A stretch of DNA of 14,909 nucleotides from an uncultured Clostridia bacterium. Its GTDB lineage: Bacteria; Bacillota; Clostridia; UMGS1810. The stretch's first letter is position 1. Each line of letters opens with the position of its first letter. Where the stretch lies: positions 1-14,909 of the forward strand of contig CALGRC010000159.1 of the NCBI GenBank assembly GCA_937959315.1, read 5' to 3'. This document shows, piece after piece, positions 5,900-11,936 of this stretch. Both the position numbers and the translations under genes were made by a program. The notes beneath the pieces are model-generated. The model had not been told where the DNA came from and ran no database searches. It saw only the letters and a program-made list of their open reading frames with translations.

Positions 5900-7220
5900 A
5901 TTTTTTCACTTCCTTTAATAAAAAGTCGCCAGTGTTGTCGGTTGGGTTTATGATTACGGTTTCTAACAAATGATGTAACATCGTTCCAATTTGTTTTTGC
6001 TGGACGCCGGCCTTCAAAAGGTCGTTCCCATTAACAGCCAGATGCTGAATGAGATACGGTTCACGGTTATGTTCAATATCAAAATAAAGCTGTTCCACTT
6101 CCCGCAATATTGCGTGTTTTTGCGCTACTAGATGGGGGGCTTGTGCAGCGGCGTCTGCACGTTGTATTTCCAGTAAATCCAAAAACAAATCTTTTCCGCC
6201 CAAGCGATGCAGCCATTGTTTGATTTGGACGCGGCTGGGTTTTAACCGGTCGTCATGATAGCGGACAAGCGTTAAAATCCGTTTGCGGTCGGCGTTGGAA
6301 AAATGCAGGCGCCCCATGATATGCCCGGCAATAATTTCACTCATGATTGGATGGCCTTTGAAGTGGTCATGGCCGTTTGTGTCGGTTTTGCGGGCAAAGG
6401 GTTTGCCCAAATCATGGAATAACATGGCCCAGCGCAGCGGGAGTTCCGGACGTACCGCCTGTATGCCTTTGATGGTGTGGACGCCGACATTATAGATATG
6501 GTGGGCACAGTTTTGCGGCGTTTGGAAACACAGAAAAAACTGCGGTAAAATTTCCTGTATTAATACTGGCACAGTCATCAGCGCATCTAAGTTATCTGAC
6601 AGCAGTATTTTATCTAATTCCTGTTTTATGCGTTCCCCGCTGATATAGCGGATAAGCGGAGCATTGTGTTCTATGGATGCAATGGTTGCCGGGTGGATGG
6701 AAAATCCAAGCTGGCATGCAAACCGTACGGCGCGCAGCATGCGCAGTGCATCTTCTGTAAACCGCCGGTCGGGATTGCCAACGGTTTGAATACAACGGTT
6801 TTTTAAATCGGTACAGCCGCCGAACAAGTCACAAAAACCATCATATGGGCTGTAAGCCATAGCATTGATGGTAAAATCCCGGCGGGCGGCGTCATCTTTT
6901 AAGCTGGCAGAAAAAGAAACGGCAGCCGGACGGCGGTGGTCGGTATAGTTACCGTCTATACGGTAAGTTGTAACTTCGATCGACTGGCCGAGTACCCGGA
7001 CGGTGACTGTTCCATGCTGGATGCCGGTATCAATGGTCTTTTCAAACATGGCTTTGACCTGTTCGGGGCGGGCATTGGTGGTGATATCATAGTCGCTGAT
7101 TGGACGGTGCAGCAGGCTGTCACGCACGGCGCCGCCTACCACAAAGCCTTCAAATCCATTGCGGTGCAGGGTTTCCAATACCTGTTCAATTTCGGGTGGA
7201 AGCGGTATGGTCAAGTTCAA
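5892..7220 (-). CDS. cca: CCA tRNA nucleotidyltransferase (CCA-adding enzyme) with HD domain
   Basis: A class II nucleotidyltransferase that builds or repairs the 3'-CCA end of tRNAs. About 442 aa, full family length. The head domain has VVGGAVRDSLL (27-37) and the metal-binding DYD (43-45). RRDFTINAMAY (113-123) and the template-type EDALRMLRAVRF (156-167) follow. An HD domain (LFHDLGKP, His269-Asp270, with GHDHFKGH and RYHDDR) suggests added phosphohydrolase activity, as in many bacterial CCA enzymes. I chose the TTG at 7220 because GGGGGA lies 8 bases upstream and the protein then starts just before the conserved first helix. The frame can extend to another TTG at 7262. The start overlaps the glycosyltransferase gene by 35 bp, and the 3' end overlaps the regulator gene by 8 bp. 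Confidence 0.93.
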   Translation of the reverse strand: MNLTIPLPPEIEQVLETLHRNGFEGFVVGGAVRDSLLHRPISDYDITTNARPEQVKAMFEKTIDTGIQHGTVTVRVLGQSIEVTTYRIDGNYTDHRRPAAVSFSASLKDDAARRDFTINAMAYSPYDGFCDLFGGCTDLKNRCIQTVGNPDRRFTEDALRMLRAVRFACQLGFSIHPATIASIEHNAPLIRYISGERIKQELDKILLSDNLDALMTVPVLIQEILPQFFLCFQTPQNCAHHIYNVGVHTIKGIQAVRPELPLRWAMLFHDLGKPFARKTDTNGHDHFKGHPIMSEIIAGHIMGRLHFSNADRKRILTLVRYHDDRLKPSRVQIKQWLHRLGGKDLFLDLLEIQRADAAAQAPHLVAQKHAILREVEQLYFDIEHNREPYLIQHLAVNGNDLLKAGVQQKQIGTMLHHLLETVIINPTDNTGDFLLKEVKKYE

Positions 7221-8310
7221 TGATAAAATCCCCCAATTGTTTGCTGGCGTTTGGCTTTCCAATGTCGCCTACCATTTCCGGCAGGCAACGCAGACGGGCC
7301 TGGTTGTTCATGAGTTCATAAATTGCCTCATCTATTGGAAAAGTTTTGCTCACAGCTAGCGCTAGGCCATTGTTGAGCAAAAATTCGCTGTTTCTATCTT
7401 CCTGGCCCGGGATGGGGTCAATTAATATGAGCGGAAGCCCTTTGGCTAGCGCTTCCGACACGGTGAGCCCTCCCGGTTTGGATACCATGTAATCAGATGC
7501 GTCCATCATAACGTCTACATTATCTACAAATCCAAAATTGTAAATGGTTTTTTTGGTTTGCAGTCGGTCTATCTGCCGCTTGAGATGTTTATTATTGCCG
7601 CATACGCAAAGAATTTGGAACTCTTCTTCAAGCGTATCCATTTGCTTGATATATTTTAGCATATCGCCGTATCCCATAGAACCGGTCATCATAAAAACAG
7701 TCGGCATGTCTGCGATACCGAGTAGGGCGCGTGCCTGCTGCTTGTCTATTTTCTTTGAAAATTTTTCTTCTATCGGAATGCCAAATGGCAAAATGCGTTC
7801 TAACGGGATCCCTTTTTTAAGAAGCTGGTTGTTTAGCAACGCATTTGGCGTGACGTAATAATCAATGTTTGCCGTTTCCCAAAATGGGTGAACGCAAAAA
7901 TCTGTGAGGATTCCAATGGTGGTGGCATTGATGATTTGCCGTTCCTTAAAAACGGATACCAAATGTGCTGCAAAAATATGGGTTGCAACAATGACATCCG
8001 GGTTTTGCCGGGCGATAAATTTAGCAAATTGCCGTGCAACGATTTTACTGCCGACATCCACCATGGTAATCCGGTCTTCCGAGTGATCCCGCTTTTCTTC
8101 TAGCCGATAAATGTTTCCGTACATGGTAGGGGCATATTTGGTAGAAATAAGGTATCCTTTTTCCACTAATTTGCTCAAAGCCCGGTTAAAGTATTGGTAA
8201 GTATCAATAATATCGGCATTTATACCGCGGTTTTTGAGCGAATCATATACTGCGCGGGCGGTTTTGTTGTGCCCCTGTCCGGCTGTAATTGTCAAAATCA
8301 AAACTTTCAT
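7186..8310 (-). CDS. MGDG synthase/UgtP-like diacylglycerol glycosyltransferase (GT28 type)
   Basis: A predicted cytosolic-face glycosyltransferase of 374 aa that adds a sugar from a UDP-sugar to diacylglycerol, giving glycolipids for the membrane or lipoteichoic-acid anchors. The N-terminal MGDG_synth-type domain begins MKVLILTITAGQGHNKTA, with the family GxGH at 11-14. The C-terminal GT-B domain has TGSMGYGD (209-216), the nucleotide-sugar motif SKPGGLTVSEAL (277-288) and PGQE (301-304). No membrane segment is seen, as expected for a peripheral enzyme. The start is well supported by GAGGAG 7 bases upstream. It is the first gene of an overlapping operon with cca and the XRE/S24 regulator. 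The exact sugar and number of transfers cannot be read from sequence. Confidence 0.9.
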   Translation of the reverse strand: MKVLILTITAGQGHNKTARAVYDSLKNRGINADIIDTYQYFNRALSKLVEKGYLISTKYAPTMYGNIYRLEEKRDHSEDRITMVDVGSKIVARQFAKFIARQNPDVIVATHIFAAHLVSVFKERQIINATTIGILTDFCVHPFWETANIDYYVTPNALLNNQLLKKGIPLERILPFGIPIEEKFSKKIDKQQARALLGIADMPTVFMMTGSMGYGDMLKYIKQMDTLEEEFQILCVCGNNKHLKRQIDRLQTKKTIYNFGFVDNVDVMMDASDYMVSKPGGLTVSEALAKGLPLILIDPIPGQEDRNSEFLLNNGLALAVSKTFPIDEAIYELMNNQARLRCLPEMVGDIGKPNASKQLGDFIIELDHTASTRN

Positions 8311-8367
8311 ATTTAGGCTCCTCTATTTTGATACTTCTATTTTACCACAAAACAAGTAAAAATGGTA

Positions 8368-8395
8368 ACAAAATTTTATATGCCCACATACTATA
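8368..8395 (+). promoter_or_regulatory. Possible mother-cell sporulation (sigma-K-like) promoter before the Cys-rich genes
   Basis: CATACTATA (8387-8395) fits the sigma-K -10 form CATAnnnTA and is near the sigma-E form. An AC at 8368-8369 lies 17 bp upstream, as in the sigma-K -35 element. No good TTGACA/TATAAT pair is seen in 8311-8443. It is a short degenerate match and rests partly on the look of the downstream genes. Confidence 0.4.
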
Positions 8396-8443
8396 ACATT
8401 GAACTTGAAAGCTTCAACAAAATTTTTCTGGAGGTGCTTTTGT

Positions 8444-8578
8444 ATGTTAGGAAATTGTGGCGGAATGTTTGGCTGCGGGAATGATGGAATCCTGTTTTTC
8501 ATTCTGGTATTCCTTCTGTTGTTCTGCGGCGGCAATAGCTGTGGCTGTGGCTGCGAAAATAATAACTGCGGCTGCTAA
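8444..8578 (+). CDS. Cys/Gly-rich single-pass microprotein 1 (44 aa)
   Basis: The protein starts MLGNCGGMFGCGNDG, then has a hydrophobic stretch (ILFFILVFLLLF, about 16-27) and a C-terminal tail rich in Cys, Gly and Asn ending CGCGCENNNCGC. It has 8 cysteines in 44 residues. A strong GGAGGTG ribosome binding site lies 7 bases before the ATG. The Cys/Gly ends around a membrane segment resemble small clostridial proteins annotated as chorion class high-cysteine HCB protein 13, and more loosely the YjcZ-type sporulation proteins of bacilli. Function is unknown. Metal binding or disulphide cross-linking, perhaps at the spore surface, is inference. It is the first of three similar genes in a row. 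Confidence 0.82.
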   Translation: MLGNCGGMFGCGNDGILFFILVFLLLFCGGNSCGCGCENNNCGC

Positions 8579-8615
8579 TTTGGTATCTATTTAAAATATT
8601 TGGAGGTGTCTTGTA

Positions 8616-8765
8616 ATGTTCAACCTGTTTGGCGGAAATTGCGGCTGCGGCGATAATTGCGGCAGCAGTACAATCCTTTGGTTCATCATTTTGTTCCTGC
8701 TGCTGTTCTTTGAGAACTGCGGGTGCGGCAATGATCGTGGGAACAATTGTGGCTGCGGCTGCTAA
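8616..8765 (+). CDS. Cys/Gly-rich single-pass microprotein 2 (49 aa)
   Basis: This is a clear paralogue of the preceding gene. It starts MFNLFGGNCGCGDNCGSS, has a hydrophobic helix (TILWFIILFLLLFF, about 19-32) and ends ENCGCGNDRGNNCGCGC. There are 8 cysteines, mostly in C-G-C units. GGAGGTG precedes the ATG with normal spacing. The LFLLLF core and CGCGC end are shared with microprotein 1, which suggests tandem duplication. The intergenic gap is 37 bp with no terminator, so the genes are probably co-transcribed. Function is unknown. Confidence 0.83.
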   Translation: MFNLFGGNCGCGDNCGSSTILWFIILFLLLFFENCGCGNDRGNNCGCGC

Positions 8766-8807
8766 CGGTGGCTGTTAGGATAGATTTTAATTAGGAGGTT
8801 TTGACGT

Positions 8808-8984
8808 ATGGGAGAATGCTGCAATCCTTGCAATCCCTGCAATCCGTGTGACCCTTGCGACCGTTGCGGCGGTGGTTTTGGGGGGTTTTTAGGCGGCGGA
8901 AGCGGAAGCTTTTGGATTATTATTGCAATTATTGTTGTTATCTGGCTGATTTGGGATAACAATGACAACGGATGCTGCTGCTAG
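8808..8984 (+). CDS. Cys-rich microprotein 3 with CNP repeats (58 aa)
   Basis: A divergent third member. The N terminus MGECCNPCNPCNPCDPCDRC holds cysteines at 4, 5, 8, 11, 14, 17 and 20, giving five consecutive C-x-x-C spacings with repeated Asn-Pro or Asp-Pro. A glycine-rich stretch (GGGFGGFLGGGSGS) follows, then a hydrophobic helix (FWIIIAIIVVIWLIW, about 35-49) and the tail DNNDNGCCC. There are 10 cysteines in 58 residues. A strong AGGAGG lies before the ATG. The regular CxxC ladder suggests metal binding or disulphide cross-links, but no known metal-site family is recognised. It ends the gene cluster; the palindromic terminator lies about 105 bp downstream. Confidence 0.83.
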   Translation: MGECCNPCNPCNPCDPCDRCGGGFGGFLGGGSGSFWIIIAIIVVIWLIWDNNDNGCCC

Positions 8985-9088
8985 AGGCAAACGGTTTCAC
9001 ACAAGCAGGCAGGCGGTTGGGCCGCAGCCTTTGACAGGAGAACGATGGCTTGGTTATCCAGTGTTCTCTTCGAAAATTGGCTTTGCCA

Positions 9089-9126
9089 AGTAATAACAGC
9101 CCGGCATATGCCGGGCTGTTATTACT
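9089..9126. terminator. Perfect 38-bp palindrome, bidirectional terminator
   Basis: AGTAATAACAGCCCGGCAT is followed directly by its exact reverse complement, so both strands can form a GC-cored hairpin (CAGCCCGGCA/TGCCGGGCTG) followed by TTATTACT. It lies between the convergent Cys-rich genes (plus) and the acyl-CoA synthetase (minus). The synthetase stop codon (9122-9124) is inside it. The U-tract is interrupted, so termination strength is uncertain. Confidence 0.8.
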
Positions 9127-10843
9127 GCTTTTGTAATTCTTTATACCGTTTGATTTTTTGTGTTGTTGTTTTTTCAAACGCCGTATCCCGCACGGTGACC
9201 TGGCGGATATATTTGTACAGCGGATTGCGGTCATTGACCGCTTTGACGGCTTGTTCTGCAATGGCCTGCGCTTCCTGCCGGGTAGGTTCGCTGCCATGTT
9301 CAGCACGGATATATTCTAAATTCAGTAAGATTTGTACACATGGATATGTTTCGCCGTCCGACGGGTCATATACACCATATACCATACTTTCTAAGATATA
9401 AGGATTCCGGTTTAGTAAGGTTTCCAATTCTTCCGGGAAGATGTTTTTCCCGTTTTTGGTAACAATAACATTTTTTGCCCGACCGGTGATGTGAATAAAA
9501 CCATCTGCGTCAGCATAGCCCAAATCACCGGTGCGGAACCAGCCGTCTGCAAAGGCCTGTTCGGTTGCTTCTTGGTTCTGATAGTACCCCAGCATAACAT
9601 TTTCGCCGCGGCAGATGATTTCGCCTGTACCATCTCCTGATTTGCCGGCTATTTTTACATCCATGCATGGCATTGGAAGCCCGGCTGCGTTGTCCTTATA
9701 GGTTTTGTCGCGGTTGACGGCTACAATGGGGGAACATTCCGTAATACCGTAACCTTGCAGGAATGAGATACCAAAATCCCGGAACCCAGCAGCTACTTTG
9801 GGATCTATAGCGGCGGCGCCGCTGATAAACAGGCGGATGTTTCCGCCAAGGTTATTGCGCACTTGCGCAAAGAGCGGTTTGCGGACATCAATATGGATTT
9901 TTTGCAGCATACGGCTGATTTTTAATGCCATATGCAATTTTTTATCCAGATGATTTTTTTTTGCGGTGTTCCACAGGCGTTTGTACATATTTTCAAAGAG
10001 GGCTGGCACACCCAGCATCATGGTAATTTTGGCCTCTTTTAAATTGGAAGCAATATATTTGAGCCCATCGCAATAGGCGATGGTGCAGCCGCGGTAGAGC
10101 GGGCACAAAAAACCGCAGGTACATTCGTAGGTGTGATGCAGCGGTAAAACCGACAGGAAGGTATCCTTATCGTCTATGTATATCATTTGGCACATAGCCA
10201 TGAGGTCGGTCATGATATTTTTGTGCGATAGCATAACGCCTTTGGGGAAAGCTGTTGTGCCGGAAGTAAACAGCAAAATCTGCATGGCTTCCGGATCAAT
10301 TTCCACATTGTCATAGGAACGGTCGCCGTTTGTTATGGCCTGATATCCAGCTGTAACCAAAGATTCGAAGGTTTGTTCCCCTTCTTCTGGCTGGATAGGA
10401 TCCATGCAGACGAGCAGAGGCTGTGTTTTCAGGGAAGGGGCAATAGATAAAATGGCTGGACGCAGTTTTTTGGAATAGACAATGCACGATACATCCGCCA
10501 CATGCAGCAAGTTGCCGATATCTTCGGCTGGCAATTCTTTATCCAGGGGTACGGCAATACTTTTTCCGGTAACGGCAGCCAGATAGGAAACGGCCCATTC
10601 ATACCGGTTTTCACTTACGATTGCAACTTTTTGCAGTCCGTGCGTTAAAAAGGCGGTGCCTAAAGCTTCTACATCTGCACCCAGCTTTTGAAAGGTAATC
10701 CCCGTATAAGGCGCCCCCTTTTCCTGTTTGACCAAAAAGGCATTTTTTGGTCCATATAAAGCAACACTTTGCTGAAGCATATCCCGGATGTTTTGGATGG
10801 TACGCACCTCGTAAAATGGATAGCTCTTAGTCTGGCCAGGCAT
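9122..10843 (-). CDS. AMP-dependent long-chain acyl-CoA synthetase
   Basis: A 573-aa member of the ANL adenylating superfamily, predicted to activate a fatty acid with ATP and join it to CoA at the membrane face. Motifs in order: P-loop-like LLFTSGTTAFPKGVMLSH (190-207, Ala where Gly is usual after TSGTT), LPLHHTYE, LFISGAAAIDP, QGYGITECSP (363-372), GWFRTGDLG (434-442), GRAKNVIVTKNGKNIFPEE (454-472) and the C-terminal catalytic lysine in TQKIKRYK (Lys563). The order and length fit the long-chain group. GAGGAGG before the ATG at 10843 fixes the start. It lies 61 bp downstream of an exported protein gene on the same strand, which may share its transcript. Chain-length preference cannot be inferred. 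Confidence 0.92.
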   Translation of the reverse strand: MPGQTKSYPFYEVRTIQNIRDMLQQSVALYGPKNAFLVKQEKGAPYTGITFQKLGADVEALGTAFLTHGLQKVAIVSENRYEWAVSYLAAVTGKSIAVPLDKELPAEDIGNLLHVADVSCIVYSKKLRPAILSIAPSLKTQPLLVCMDPIQPEEGEQTFESLVTAGYQAITNGDRSYDNVEIDPEAMQILLFTSGTTAFPKGVMLSHKNIMTDLMAMCQMIYIDDKDTFLSVLPLHHTYECTCGFLCPLYRGCTIAYCDGLKYIASNLKEAKITMMLGVPALFENMYKRLWNTAKKNHLDKKLHMALKISRMLQKIHIDVRKPLFAQVRNNLGGNIRLFISGAAAIDPKVAAGFRDFGISFLQGYGITECSPIVAVNRDKTYKDNAAGLPMPCMDVKIAGKSGDGTGEIICRGENVMLGYYQNQEATEQAFADGWFRTGDLGYADADGFIHITGRAKNVIVTKNGKNIFPEELETLLNRNPYILESMVYGVYDPSDGETYPCVQILLNLEYIRAEHGSEPTRQEAQAIAEQAVKAVNDRNPLYKYIRQVTVRDTAFEKTTTQKIKRYKELQKQ

Positions 10844-10904
10844 TTAAATTCCTCCTCAAATTTGTTATGTAGTTCTTTATAAAACCAGTGACATGATACA
10901 CTTA

Positions 10905-11618
10905 TCAAGCATTTCCCTTTTCTGGAGCGTTTTGCAGAATGAAAATAAAAACTGGTTGGTCTTGGTTATCGAGATACAGTTCGACCTGGTCGCCGTCGTT
11001 TAAAATCAACCAGCCATGGCCAGTGACGTCCATGATATGTGAATGGGTAACGGAAAAAGCTTGCGGTATTCCGTTTGCAATGAGATCGAAGGAATACGCA
11101 CGCATTGGCTGCTGTATGCAATTTGCAATCGTGCCGGTTTTTTGTGTGAATCCTTGTGCGGCCAAATGATGCCGCAGGGCGGTAGAAAGAATGGTGTCAA
11201 ATGCAGCAGCCTGTTCATAGGGGATTTGCCTTGGAACGGAGCCTTGTTCTCCAAAACAAGTCTTCCCCGTATGGTAAAATTGTTTGGTTTGCCCATTGCG
11301 GAGGGTAACTGCGATGGTATAAGAGGAACCAAACATATCTTCGGATACCGGCTCCCCTGCCACTGTAGAGAGGCTGCCCATATAGGTTAGGATCGCTTGA
11401 ATGTCCTGAGGATTCTTCACGGGGAATGGCTCAAACCAATGGAGTAGGGTTGAGGAAAGCTGGATGCTTGTTACATCATGTATGGAAATATTCCATGATG
11501 TTGGATCGGATATGGTATTGCTGGATTGAATTTGCGGCTGAAAGGTTTGCAGGATATCTGTATAAATGGGTGAACTGCCAATGAATATGCACAATATAAC
11601 TGCCAGGATGCCGTGCAT
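10905..11618 (-). CDS. Exported or membrane-anchored protein of unknown function
   Basis: I do not recognise the family. The 237-aa protein begins with a hydrophobic stretch (MHGILAVILCIFIGSSPIYT), without the usual leading basic residues, that could be a signal peptide or anchor. The rest is soluble and hydrophilic. It contains a conserved-looking N-terminal half (VTSIQLSSTLLHWFEPFPVKNPQDIQAILTYMGSL) and a segment SYTIAVTLRNGQTKQFYHTGKTCF typical of beta-rich domains. Three cysteines lie in the whole chain (residues 10, 121 and 167). The start at 11618 has a weak GGTGAT upstream but sits 32 bp downstream of a strong promoter -10 box. A gap of 61 bp separates it from the acyl-CoA synthetase gene downstream. 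Confidence 0.7.
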   Translation of the reverse strand: MHGILAVILCIFIGSSPIYTDILQTFQPQIQSSNTISDPTSWNISIHDVTSIQLSSTLLHWFEPFPVKNPQDIQAILTYMGSLSTVAGEPVSEDMFGSSYTIAVTLRNGQTKQFYHTGKTCFGEQGSVPRQIPYEQAAAFDTILSTALRHHLAAQGFTQKTGTIANCIQQPMRAYSFDLIANGIPQAFSVTHSHIMDVTGHGWLILNDGDQVELYLDNQDQPVFIFILQNAPEKGNA

Positions 11619-11649
11619 GAGCCATCACCGTCCGTTTTATGGTAATACT

Positions 11650-11678
11650 ATTATATCATGGGTAAGCAATACTGGCAA
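11650..11678 (-). promoter_or_regulatory. Sigma-A-type promoter for the exported protein (and probably the acyl-CoA synthetase)
   Basis: On the minus strand TTGCCA (11678-11673), a 17-bp spacer and a perfect TATAAT (11655-11650). It starts just after the tRNA terminator on the same strand. Confidence 0.82.
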
Positions 11679-11691
11679 GATGTTCCTGTAA

Positions 11692-11732
11692 GAAAAAGCC
11701 GCCTGTTCCGGTAAAACCAAAACAGGCGGCTT
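11692..11732 (-). terminator. Intrinsic terminator of the tRNA-Ala gene
   Basis: On the minus strand AAGCCGCCTGTT and AACAGGCGGCTT pair over 12 bp around a 13-base loop and are followed by TTTCTT. It begins 7 bases after the end of the tRNA. Confidence 0.88.
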
Positions 11733-11738
11733 ACTATA

Positions 11739-11811
11739 TGGACCCGAAGGGATTCGAACCCTCGGTCTCCGCGTTGCGAACGCGGCGCTTTCCCAGCTAA
11801 GCTACGAGCCC
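11739..11811 (-). tRNA. tRNA-Ala (anticodon CGC)
   Basis: The 73-nt sequence folds as a complete cloverleaf. The 7-bp acceptor stem GGGCTCG/CGGGTCC includes the G3-U70 wobble that marks alanine tRNAs. The D-arm is GCTTAGCTGGGAAAGC, the anticodon stem CCGCG/CGCGG with loop TTCGCAA gives anticodon CGC (reads GCG), and the T-arm is GAGGG-TTCGAAT-CCCTT with discriminator A73. The genomic sequence continues TATAG, so CCA is not encoded and must be added after transcription. Confidence 0.95.
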
Positions 11812-11849
11812 ATGCCAGATAATAGCAATTATTTCACTCAACATGTAAC

Positions 11850-11879
11850 ATCATAGCACAAATTGGCCCGTTTCGTCAA
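11850..11879 (-). promoter_or_regulatory. Promoter of tRNA-Ala
   Basis: On the minus strand TTGACG (11879-11874), an 18-bp spacer and TATGAT (11855-11850), about 39 bp upstream of the first tRNA base. Confidence 0.75.
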
Positions 11880-11892
11880 GTGTTTTTTGCTT

Positions 11893-11936
11893 TTTTGTAA
11901 AAAAGCCCAGGCTGTTTTTTACAACAGCCTGGGTTT
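11893..11936 (-). terminator. Intrinsic terminator of the sugar kinase gene
   Basis: On the minus strand CCCAGGCTGT and ACAGCCTGGG form a 10-bp stem with an 8-base loop, followed by CTTTTTT. It starts within 3 bases of the kinase stop codon. Confidence 0.9.

Noticed and set aside
9045..9401. Plus-strand frame of 118 codons with AGGAG before its ATG
   Set aside because: It runs through the 38-bp palindrome and then antisense to the acyl-CoA synthetase. The peptide has no recognisable features, so the AGGAG is taken as chance.
10850..10904. TTGATA with a T/A-rich stretch before the acyl-CoA synthetase
   Set aside because: The spacer to any -10-like hexamer is 19-20 bp and the hexamers are poor. 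Read-through from the strong promoter at 11.65 kb explains expression as well.
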